Below, piece by piece: positions 26,815 through 34,704 of a stretch of DNA of 64,000 bases. The notes beneath the pieces were generated by a model. The model was given only the letters and a program-made list of their open reading frames with translations. It made no database searches and was not told where the DNA came from. Source of the stretch: JADJXV01 sp046328995 (GTDB taxonomy: Bacteria > Bacteroidota > Ignavibacteria > Kapaibacteriales > UBA961); the NCBI GenBank assembly GCA_046328995.1, contig JAXLVN010000001.1:1-64000 (forward strand), read 5' to 3'. Both the position numbers and the translations under genes were made by a program. The stretch's first letter is position 1, and every line of letters begins with the position of its first letter.

Positions 26815-29103
26815 TTACTTTTCCCAATCTACAGTATCCACTTCGCATAAGACCGAATTCATAAAATTAAAATACAGTTCCGACGGCCTGGCATCCATCA
26901 CCGGCAGCTCAAAGGTCATGTCCGCTCCCGTAATCGTCACCTGATACACCGACACGACTTTATTGCCAAAATCGGCGCAAATTGGCACCGGCATGCGGAA
27001 TTCGGGTGGCACATTGTGCTGCCTGACCCGACAGGTGACGGCAAATTTACCATCCGGCTTTTCAACAACGGTATAGGCAAACTCATACTTTGGAATGCCG
27101 GTACCATGCACCCATTGATCAAAAAACCACCCGAGTTTTGTTCCGGTGACCTCATCGATCGTTTTCTGAAAGTCATCGGTCGTCACGCGTTTCCCTTTGT
27201 ACTTGGAATAAAACGACTTCATGACATTCAGGAAGGTATCGTCGTCCAGGGTGTTTTGCCCCCAGAACATAGTACGAAGCATATGGAGCACCCATGCACC
27301 TTTTTCATAGATCACGAGTGCATAATCGCCGTCGGTCAGACTCGTATTCGTCCGGGCTCCGAGTGATATCGGACCGCTTTTGGTACTATTGCCGAGGATA
27401 GACTCCCGTTTGTCGATCAGCCTCCGACGATAGCGGGCAAGGAGCTTGTAGAATTTCTCCTTGTCTTCAAGGGAACGCTGAATATACATAAGCGACGAAT
27501 ACTCTGCGAATGCCTCACTCAGCCATTGATCGTGATAATTCTCAAAATCGACGCCGATACCCCACCATTGATGAGCTACTTCATGTGCTGTAAAGGCATT
27601 GAGATAGCCGGTGTTATCCGGTGATTTGAAGACAAAATCCGGTAACTGAACAAAGCCCTGATACGCAGTTCCATGCGGCATCGATATCTCGGCAGCATCA
27701 AAATGCGTGAGATCGAGAGCGCCGAAGCTGCGGCTGAAAAACTTAAAACTCTCGGCTACATCCCGCATCATATCATCGCGGTGCCGGAGGTTAAGCGAAT
27801 GAATGGTAAAATTATGTAAGTCTTTGTCTTGAATCTTCTTCGATGAAAATACACCAATCGTAAATGAGTTGTGATGCACGGCATTTGGAGTGAGCCAGCG
27901 GGTGGTCACGATTTCATCGGATTCCGACGTAGAAATCACATCGCCAACGGTCACAAATGTATAGCGTTTCGGAATATGATACGTGGCATCAAAGACGGCA
28001 TTGAGCCGGTAACCGGAGCGAGGGAACCATCCGGAAGAGGATTTAAGGTAGGTCTGATCATAGAGCCGTACCATGAGTGAGGAGCTTGCATAGACAAAGG
28101 TAAAGGTCAGCGAATCGTTCCTCCTGACGGGTGAAGGCATATGCACCCAGCAATCGCCATGTTTACCGGAACCGTGATAGTATTCGACCGGCTTGCCGTT
28201 CATTAATATTTGGGATACCGTTATATAATCAGAAAAGTAGAATGGAAGCCAATCGGTCGCATCGACGCTCACAGTGCCGCGTATGGTGGTAGTTGCCGAA
28301 AATTCCAAATCTTTGTCAATGGTGCAGTTGATGGTATAGGAGCCAATTGTGAAATCTCCCTTGCCGAAGTATTCCTGTGGCGAGCCCGACGGTGACGGAT
28401 ATTGATTAATCACATCATAAATCGTTCCTCCCGTGAGTCCACGTGTTACTCGCTTTTGGATAAGCTGCATTTGTTCTTCAGCATACGGCTTGATAGCCCA
28501 CATAAGATTGTCGGTAAGCGAGGTGGTCATGACGGCGTAAAAGAGGTCATTATCTCGGTCGTGCAGGAGTGTTTTGGCCAGATTATCATCGACAGTCGTA
28601 TTCTCTTCATCGATGATAGTGCTGAGGTTATCGTGAATAATATACTTGAAGTTGGCAGCAATATCACGCTTCGTGAAGGTGAGTCCTGTCGATAGTTCCC
28701 GCTCGGTACTGTCGGCAAAAAACAGCAGCATCGTCCGCATTTCATCCATAATCATCATGCCTTTGCCGAGCTGACGATTGAGCTGCTCCTGTTCGATGAG
28801 CGTCGGCGGGGTAAAGCTAAACGTCCCTTTACCTTTGAAGACGGCGGCCCGTACTTTCCCGCCGATCGGCTTGCAGAGGATGAGCTCACCTTCCTCAAGA
28901 TTGAAGGAAGCTGCATCTCGCTGAAAAAAATAGTTCGATACTGTCGCGACCTTGGACTCATCGGGTTCGAGACCTTGAAGCGCATCGACCATACTCTCAT
29001 ACGTAGGGAATGCTCGCTGTTGAGCATTCCCTGCGACAAGAAAAGTTATGAAGATTACACAGAAGAACCATAGAAGGCATTGAAGGGGTGAAAAGAACTT
29101 CAT
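26815..29103 (-). CDS. M1-family zinc metallopeptidase, copy B
   Basis: A 762-residue paralogue of copy A, 121 bases upstream of it on the same strand. The signal peptide ends near Val-Ala-Gly-Asn-Ala-Gln. The zinc site again begins at H507 (His-Glu-Val-Ala-His-Gln-Trp-Trp-Gly) with Glu 19 residues later. Where copy A reads His-Gly-Glu-Ala-Phe-Pro-Gly, this one reads His-Gly-Thr-Ala-Tyr-Gln-Gly, so the two may differ in substrate. It is presumably periplasmic or extracellular and works on peptides. A tandem pair suggests one transcription unit, with copy B first. Confidence 0.9.
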   Translation of the reverse strand: MKFFSPLQCLLWFFCVIFITFLVAGNAQQRAFPTYESMVDALQGLEPDESKVATVSNYFFQRDAASFNLEEGELILCKPIGGKVRAAVFKGKGTFSFTPPTLIEQEQLNRQLGKGMMIMDEMRTMLLFFADSTERELSTGLTFTKRDIAANFKYIIHDNLSTIIDEENTTVDDNLAKTLLHDRDNDLFYAVMTTSLTDNLMWAIKPYAEEQMQLIQKRVTRGLTGGTIYDVINQYPSPSGSPQEYFGKGDFTIGSYTINCTIDKDLEFSATTTIRGTVSVDATDWLPFYFSDYITVSQILMNGKPVEYYHGSGKHGDCWVHMPSPVRRNDSLTFTFVYASSSLMVRLYDQTYLKSSSGWFPRSGYRLNAVFDATYHIPKRYTFVTVGDVISTSESDEIVTTRWLTPNAVHHNSFTIGVFSSKKIQDKDLHNFTIHSLNLRHRDDMMRDVAESFKFFSRSFGALDLTHFDAAEISMPHGTAYQGFVQLPDFVFKSPDNTGYLNAFTAHEVAHQWWGIGVDFENYHDQWLSEAFAEYSSLMYIQRSLEDKEKFYKLLARYRRRLIDKRESILGNSTKSGPISLGARTNTSLTDGDYALVIYEKGAWVLHMLRTMFWGQNTLDDDTFLNVMKSFYSKYKGKRVTTDDFQKTIDEVTGTKLGWFFDQWVHGTGIPKYEFAYTVVEKPDGKFAVTCRVRQHNVPPEFRMPVPICADFGNKVVSVYQVTITGADMTFELPVMDARPSELYFNFMNSVLCEVDTVDWEK

Positions 29104-29139
29104 GTGAAATGTATGTGGAAAGGTGGATGTATCAGTGCA

Positions 29140-30489
29140 TTATGGTACAATTCTATAAATCATTCTTGGGAATGGAATTACTTCGCGGATATGTTCGGCT
29201 CCGGTGATCCATTTTACTGTTCGTTCCACTCCCAGACCGAATCCACTATGTGGCACGCTGCCGTATTTCCGTAGGTCGAGATACCATTGAAATGCTTCCT
29301 GCGGTAAATTTTCATGGAGAATTCTCTCTAAGAGGGCATCATGATCATCTTCGCGTTGGCTACCGCCAATAATTTCGCCGGCTCCTTCGGGAGCAAGCAT
29401 ATCCATTGCGAGAGCACATTTCATGTTCTCGGGGTCACGCTTCATGTAAAACGCTTTCACTTCAGCAGGATAGCGATGGATGATGCATGGCTTGTCGAAT
29501 TGCTGCATGATTGCTTCTTCCTGCGGTGCGCCGAAGTCCTCGCCCCAGGGGAAGTCGATTTGAATTTCCGACCCGTCGGGTTGCTTTTTGTTGAGCTTGA
29601 CATTGTTTTTGTTGAGCCATTCGACCGCTTCGGTGTAGCTCATGCGATAGAACGGACGGCGAACAGCTTCGAGCTTCGAGACGTCACGGCCGAGGGTAGC
29701 GAGTTCTTTCTGGCAGGTTTTGAGCACATATTGCACAATGTATTCGACCATATCTTCGGCAAGGTCCATATCATCATTGAGGTCAAAGAATGCCATTTCA
29801 GGCTCAACCATCCAGAATTCGGTGAGATGCCGGCGGGTTTTTGAGCGTTCGGCACGGAACGTAGGACCGAAAGTATAGACACGCCCGAGCGACATCGCAC
29901 TTGCTTCGGCGTAGAGCTGACCGGACTGCGAAAGATACGCTTTCCCGAGATCGAAGTATTCGGTCTCGAAGAGTGTCGAGGTTCCTTCGCAGGCGTTCGG
30001 CGTGAGTAGGGGAGAGTCCATCAGACGGAAACCGTTGCCATCAAAAAAGTCGCGGATGGCTTTGACGACCGCCGAGCGAACGCGCATGATTGCATGCTGC
30101 CGGGCTGAGCGCAGCCAGAGATGACGGTGCTCCATGAGGAATTCGGTACCGTGTTCTTTCGGAGTAATCGGGTAATCCTTGGATAAGGCATAGATAGTAA
30201 TACCGGTTACATCCAATTCATAGCCGCCCGGAGCACGTTCTTCTGCGCGGACAGTGCCGGTAATGGCGACTGAGGATTCCTGGGTGAGTGACTCTGCATT
30301 CGTAAAGACTTCTTCGGGCACATTGGGCTTGAACACGACGCATTGGCAGATTCCGCTGCCGTCACGGAGCTTGATGAATTGCAATTTGCCTTTTCCGGTG
30401 CGGTCATAGACCCATCCGCGGAGTGTGACGGTCTGTCCGACTGCCTGCGAGAGGTTCTCAATAGTCTGATATGATTTATAGGGAGACAT
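29140..30489 (-). CDS. asnS: Asparaginyl-tRNA synthetase
   Basis: A 449-residue class II synthetase that charges tRNA-Asn with asparagine in the cytoplasm. An OB-fold anticodon-binding domain (residues ~15-105) is followed by the catalytic domain with motif 2 (Thr-Phe-Arg-Ala-Glu then Glu-Phe-Trp-Met-Val-Glu-Pro) and motif 3 (Gly-Phe-Gly-Leu-Gly-Val-Glu-Arg). The Glu-Ile-Ile-Gly-Gly-Ser-Gln-Arg-Glu segment and total length separate it from AspRS. A direct enzyme of this kind means asparagine need not be made on the tRNA by GatCAB. Confidence 0.96.
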   Translation of the reverse strand: MSPYKSYQTIENLSQAVGQTVTLRGWVYDRTGKGKLQFIKLRDGSGICQCVVFKPNVPEEVFTNAESLTQESSVAITGTVRAEERAPGGYELDVTGITIYALSKDYPITPKEHGTEFLMEHRHLWLRSARQHAIMRVRSAVVKAIRDFFDGNGFRLMDSPLLTPNACEGTSTLFETEYFDLGKAYLSQSGQLYAEASAMSLGRVYTFGPTFRAERSKTRRHLTEFWMVEPEMAFFDLNDDMDLAEDMVEYIVQYVLKTCQKELATLGRDVSKLEAVRRPFYRMSYTEAVEWLNKNNVKLNKKQPDGSEIQIDFPWGEDFGAPQEEAIMQQFDKPCIIHRYPAEVKAFYMKRDPENMKCALAMDMLAPEGAGEIIGGSQREDDHDALLERILHENLPQEAFQWYLDLRKYGSVPHSGFGLGVERTVKWITGAEHIREVIPFPRMIYRIVP

Positions 30490-30558
30490 GTAAATATCCT
30501 TTTATGAAATAGTTAAATAGAGAACAAATTAATAAAACAGTCGATTAGGGTAGTGGAA

Positions 30559-31173
30559 TTACTCAAATGTTTTCTGCCACAGTGCGGTGCAAAAATCACC
30601 GTATTCGGCGGGTGCTGATCCGAAGGTACTGTCTGCCTGAATCTCTCCACCGAGGATGGTATGATCATCCACCTGCACTTTTTTGGTACCTTTCATGGTG
30701 AGCGTCATGCCGTTACCACTATGAAAGACTAAAGTAAAAAGGCGCGGCGATACATCACACGCGCCTTCTATATTATAAATAAATGCGCTTTCGCCGAAGC
30801 CGTCGCCATCGACGTCTTCGGTTTCGATCGACGATACCAGACCTTCGCCGATATCGCAAACATTTTCAATATCATCATGCCATGTCCATACCAGGCGGCA
30901 CTTGCCGCTGTCGAGTGTATAGGAATAGCCGAAAATTTCCTGTACACCGGCATCGACTCCTGTTTTGAAATTCTGGCTTATCAGCAGGATATTCTCACCG
31001 TTGGCGTCCGTCCATCGTGCTCCGCCGAGTAATTCGCCCTCGAACGTACATCGAGGCGGGAGAGAATCCTGTTGAAAAACAAGTGCGGTAAACTCACGTT
31101 TTTCGGGTGAATTTCCCGAGCAAGCCAGCAGACCGACAATCACGAACAGCAAATAGAGGGCAATGAAATTCAT
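30559..31173 (-). CDS. Uncharacterised lipoprotein
   Basis: A 204-residue protein whose first 18 residues are a lipoprotein signal peptide ending Leu-Leu-Ala-Cys. The mature part holds Trp-Thr-Asp-Ala-Asn-Gly-Glu-Asn and the acidic Asp-Val-Asp-Gly-Asp-Gly-Phe-Gly-Glu, which looks like a calcium-binding or VCBS-type loop. It distantly recalls Bacteroidota proteins labelled M949_RS01915 family (surface polysaccharide biosynthesis), but that is from memory and weak. It lies between asnS and the ATP-grasp gene on the same strand, 28 bases after the latter's stop. Confidence 0.7.
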   Translation of the reverse strand: MNFIALYLLFVIVGLLACSGNSPEKREFTALVFQQDSLPPRCTFEGELLGGARWTDANGENILLISQNFKTGVDAGVQEIFGYSYTLDSGKCRLVWTWHDDIENVCDIGEGLVSSIETEDVDGDGFGESAFIYNIEGACDVSPRLFTLVFHSGNGMTLTMKGTKKVQVDDHTILGGEIQADSTFGSAPAEYGDFCTALWQKTFE

Positions 31174-31201
31174 GGCATGATATCCGTCCCACCCGGAGGT
31201 A

Positions 31202-32425
31202 TTATTTCTTCTTCGAGCGTTTTCCTGCTTTTGCTGCCGTGCCTTCTGCCGTTGCGGTATCGACTACTTTACGGGGTCTGCCCATTTTTTTGGGTGCCGC
31301 TGCACCTGCCTCGGCCACTGCTTTGGGTTTTCTGCCACGTTTTGCTGCAGGCTTTTCGACAGGCAATTCGGCCACTGCTTTGGGTTTTCTTCCGCGTTTA
31401 GCGGGAATTTTCGCCGGTGCTACGGTATCTGCCTGCGCTGTTTTTGCTTTTGGTCCACGTTTCGAGGGTGCTTTTGAAGTCGATGCTGCACTATCATTGG
31501 GAGCAATAAAGTGGCTCCATTTATACTCTTGCGGTATCCGGCGACCTTCCTGAGCGAGCTCAATGAGGTATTTAGCCGTATGCTGAAGTACCCATTCGAA
31601 ATTATCTTCCTGTACGGAGGATTTTTCGGCATCGGGAGCCGGATTTAAATAATCAATGGCGTATGGAATATCGTCCTGAACGGCGAATTCGATCGTGTCC
31701 ATATCATAATCGAGAGCATTGACAATTTTGAGGCAATATTCTTCGAGCTGCTTCTTCCGTTCGGGCGTGAGCGTAAATCCTGCTACATAGCGCAAATGAT
31801 GCGGATTCCGCGGCTCATAGGGCATGATGTGGATGTACTTTTTGCCGATGACATAGCACCGATAGTATTCGGTAAAATCGACCGCAGCTTGAAGTGTCAT
31901 CACTAAGTCGTTCGTTTTGTTATACGCTTCGAAGAGTTCGCGAGGATTATCCACTTTATAGACATGCTTCCAGCCGCCGCCAGCATGTGGCTTTAAAAAC
32001 GCCGGGAAACCCACATATTCAAAAATTTCTTCCCAATTAAGTGGATAAATCAAATTACGCATGGAGTCGGCAGTCGTTTCCGGCGGATGATTCTTGCTTG
32101 GCAGCAGCACGGTCCGGGGAACGGGGATACCGATTTTTGATGCGAGAGCATAGTTAAAGAATTTATCGTCGGCGCTCCACCAAAACGGGTTGTTGACCAC
32201 ACGCGTTCCGCCGAGGGCTGCATTCTTGAGAATCGCCCGATAAAAGGGAATATCCTGCGAGATTCTGTCGAGAATTACATCGTATTTCATCAGATCTGCC
32301 ATCTTCACGCCGCCTACTTTTACAAATTCGGCAGAGATTCCATCTACGTTCATACTGTTGATGCGCTCAACAAGAGCAGGTGGAAATGTCGATTCCATCC
32401 CGAATAAAATTCCGATTGTCTTCAT
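31202..32425 (-). CDS. ATP-grasp protein with AT-hook-like C-terminal tail
   Basis: A 407-residue protein from the ATG at 32425, where AGGT lies a usable distance upstream and the sequence begins a clean Rossmann-like strand (Met-Lys-Thr-Ile-Gly-Ile-Leu-Phe-Gly). Residues 1-300 resemble a RimK-type ATP-grasp ligase: Pro-Ala-Phe-Leu-Lys-Pro-His then Gly-Gly-Gly-Trp-Lys for ATP, and Glu-Phe-Ala-Val then Asp-Tyr-Leu-Asn-Pro-Ala for metal binding. Residues ~310-407 are low-complexity Ala/Lys/Pro with four Arg-Gly-Arg-Lys-Pro or Gly-Arg-Pro-Arg motifs, like AT-hooks. The substrate of the ligase domain is unknown. The tail could bind DNA or another polyanion. Confidence 0.75.
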   Translation of the reverse strand: MKTIGILFGMESTFPPALVERINSMNVDGISAEFVKVGGVKMADLMKYDVILDRISQDIPFYRAILKNAALGGTRVVNNPFWWSADDKFFNYALASKIGIPVPRTVLLPSKNHPPETTADSMRNLIYPLNWEEIFEYVGFPAFLKPHAGGGWKHVYKVDNPRELFEAYNKTNDLVMTLQAAVDFTEYYRCYVIGKKYIHIMPYEPRNPHHLRYVAGFTLTPERKKQLEEYCLKIVNALDYDMDTIEFAVQDDIPYAIDYLNPAPDAEKSSVQEDNFEWVLQHTAKYLIELAQEGRRIPQEYKWSHFIAPNDSAASTSKAPSKRGPKAKTAQADTVAPAKIPAKRGRKPKAVAELPVEKPAAKRGRKPKAVAEAGAAAPKKMGRPRKVVDTATAEGTAAKAGKRSKKK

Positions 32426-32477
32426 AATTTGTACCTGTAAATTGAAAGAAAAATATATCAATCATGAGTTTAGTACT

Positions 32478-32718
32478 GCAAAATTACGAATTTATTTTGT
32501 TCATGTCCGCGATTTTCATCACGATACACCCCTTGCCCTCCGCAGGGCTGAATAAAAGAGTGATATTCTCACCAAAAGCTGCTCTCATCTGCCTGTCGAA
32601 TAGCCGGATACTGCTGCATGTCTGCCCTGTCCAAAGTCCGTCACCCGGCACTCCGTGGCCGTCGTTTCGCCATTTTCTCTTGGCAGTGTTGCGTAAGGAA
32701 GCCATTTTACGTAATTTG
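32478..32718. promoter_or_regulatory. Divergent promoters between ATP-grasp and aminotransferase genes
   Basis: In the 337-base gap a GTAATTTTGC string reads toward the ATP-grasp gene (minus strand, 32478-32487). A TTG-N20-TAATTTG arrangement (32689-32718) reads toward the aminotransferase gene. Both fit the recurrent -7 box of this window. No small gene or structured RNA was seen between them. Confidence 0.4.
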
Positions 32719-32762
32719 CCTTTGAATTTTGGATAACTGCATAAAATTGGGAGATACGGTAT

Positions 32763-33956
32763 ATGGGAATAGATCTATCAAGCAGAGCATTGGCAGCCGT
32801 CGAATCGGCGACACTAAAAATTTCAAGTAAAGCCAAATCAATGCTGAAAAATGGTGTGGATGTGATTTCGCTTTCGACCGGAGAGCCGGACTTTGATACT
32901 CCGGCCTGCGCTAAGCAAGCAGCTATCGATGCGATTACTACAAATTTTACCCATTATACCGATTCCAACGGAGTCTATGAGCTCCGGGCGGCAGTTGCCG
33001 AGAAATTCCGCAGTGAAAACGGTCTTACCGATGCCACTCCCGAAACCGTTATTATCACCACCGGTGCAAAACAAGCCCTCATGGATGCACTCGGAGCCAT
33101 CTGTAATCCCGGCGATGAAGTTATCATTTTTGCTCCCTATTGGGTAAGCTACCCGGCGATGGTCACTCTCAACGGTGCTACGCCCGTTATCCTGTCAGCA
33201 GGTATCGATCAGCGATTTAAAGTATCGGCCGAGCAATTGGCACAAGCGCTGAGCCCGCGCACGAAATGCGTGATCATTAATAGTCCGAACAATCCGACCG
33301 GTATCATGTATTCTCCCGATGAGATACAGGCATTCGCCGATGTGCTTGCCGATCATTCGTGTTATGTAATGAGTGATGAAATTTATGAAAAAATACACTA
33401 CGGAACAGTGCAGCATTGTAGTATTGGCTCGTACAGCTCCCTTCAAGGCAGAGTGATTACCGTCAACGGCGTCTCGAAGGCATACGCCATGACGGGCTGG
33501 CGTATCGGCTTCCTCCATGCACCGGCCAAGCTCCTGTGTGAAGCAGGCAAAGTACAAGGGCAGACGACATCCAATCCAAATTCAATCGCACAGATTGCTT
33601 CGCTTGCTGCGCTCATGCACGCTAGCAAGGACGTCGAGATAATGCGCCGGGCATTTGAGCGGAGGAGAGAACTCATCTGCCGCCTGCTTGCCGAAATTCC
33701 GACGGTGAGATTTGTCGAGCCCGATGGAGCGTTCTATGTGTTTGTCGATATATCTCGAGTGCTTACACCGGCAGTAGCATCCTCTGCAGCTTTTTGTGAA
33801 CTCTTGCTGGATCGCTATCACCTTGCGCTCGTACCGGGCGAAGCGTTCGGTGCAGAGGGATTCGTTCGGCTCTCGTTTGCCGCCGGCGAAGAAACAATTG
33901 TAAAGGCAATTATGCGCCTGAAAACATGTATTACTGATCTTGGAACTACTGTCTAA
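32763..33956 (+). CDS. Aspartate aminotransferase family enzyme (class I/II)
   Basis: A 397-residue PLP enzyme of the Ib-type aspartate aminotransferase group, which interconverts aspartate and oxaloacetate using 2-oxoglutarate. The PLP lysine is K239 in Val-Ser-Lys-Ala-Tyr-Ala-Met-Thr-Gly-Trp-Arg. Asn-Ser-Pro-Asn-Asn-Pro-Thr-Gly and Ser-Asp-Glu-Ile-Tyr are the other cofactor-binding landmarks. A related substrate (aromatic amino acids or prephenate) cannot be excluded from sequence alone. It is 15 bases ahead of pdxH, which supplies its cofactor. Confidence 0.92.
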   Translation: MGIDLSSRALAAVESATLKISSKAKSMLKNGVDVISLSTGEPDFDTPACAKQAAIDAITTNFTHYTDSNGVYELRAAVAEKFRSENGLTDATPETVIITTGAKQALMDALGAICNPGDEVIIFAPYWVSYPAMVTLNGATPVILSAGIDQRFKVSAEQLAQALSPRTKCVIINSPNNPTGIMYSPDEIQAFADVLADHSCYVMSDEIYEKIHYGTVQHCSIGSYSSLQGRVITVNGVSKAYAMTGWRIGFLHAPAKLLCEAGKVQGQTTSNPNSIAQIASLAALMHASKDVEIMRRAFERRRELICRLLAEIPTVRFVEPDGAFYVFVDISRVLTPAVASSAAFCELLLDRYHLALVPGEAFGAEGFVRLSFAAGEETIVKAIMRLKTCITDLGTTV

Positions 33957-33971
33957 TTATTTGATAACTGT

Positions 33972-34619
33972 ATGAAGACTTCGCTCGATCTGCACGATAG
34001 CAGAAAAGATTATACCAAAGGCACACTCAGCGAAGATGCTGTCTGTGACTCACCGTTCGCACAATTTTCGGCGTGGTATGCCGATGCTCAGGCAGCAGGC
34101 GTACCCGAGCCGAATGCCATGACTCTGGCGACAGCCACCAAGTCCGGCAAGCCGTCAGCACGGATTGTACTTTTGAAAGAGATGGATGAACGCGGATTTA
34201 TGTTCGCTACTAACTACGAAAGCCGTAAAGGCTCTGAAATTGAGGAGAATCCTGAGATTGCCCTGCTGTTTTTTTGGAGTGAATTGGAGCGTCAGGTACG
34301 TATCGAAGGCGTAGCAGAAAAAGTATCACCCGAAGAGTCAGAACGGTATTTTCTCAGCAGGCCCCGCGAAAGCAGAATCGGCGCATGGGCTTCGCGGCAG
34401 AGTGAGGTAGCCGATGGCAGGGAAGAAATTGAACAGTCCTACACGGCAATGCTTGAGCATTTTAAGGAAGAAGTACCGTTGCCGCCGTTTTGGGGCGGAT
34501 ATCGGCTCGTACCCGTGTATTTTGAATTCTGGCAGGGAAGAGAGAGCAGATTGCATGACAGAATAAGCTATATCCGCAATGAATTTGATGAATGGGACAT
34601 CGTCCGGTTATTTCCGTAA
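33972..34619 (+). CDS. pdxH: Pyridoxamine 5'-phosphate oxidase
   Basis: A 215-residue FMN enzyme that oxidises pyridoxine- or pyridoxamine-5'-phosphate to PLP. The family signatures are present: Ala-Thr-Ala-Thr near 50, Ala-Arg-Ile-Val-Leu-Leu-Lys, Asn-Tyr-x-Ser-Arg-Lys-Gly, Arg-Gln-Val-Arg-Ile-Glu-Gly, and the C-terminal Trp-Gly-Gly-Tyr, Arg-Leu-His-Asp-Arg and Arg-Leu-x-Pro. Full length. It probably shares a transcript with the upstream PLP-dependent aminotransferase gene. Confidence 0.95.
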   Translation: MKTSLDLHDSRKDYTKGTLSEDAVCDSPFAQFSAWYADAQAAGVPEPNAMTLATATKSGKPSARIVLLKEMDERGFMFATNYESRKGSEIEENPEIALLFFWSELERQVRIEGVAEKVSPEESERYFLSRPRESRIGAWASRQSEVADGREEIEQSYTAMLEHFKEEVPLPPFWGGYRLVPVYFEFWQGRESRLHDRISYIRNEFDEWDIVRLFP

Positions 34620-34704
34620 GAATTGTCCTCTGTTCGGTCACGATGGTGTGTACGTAGAAAAAAAAAGTAGTATTGTTACGATGTAGAAACAAGCACAAAT
34701 TTGT

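Noticed and set aside
29341..29844. 167-codon frame antisense to asnS
   Set aside because: Shadow of a clear synthetase gene; no signal or domain.
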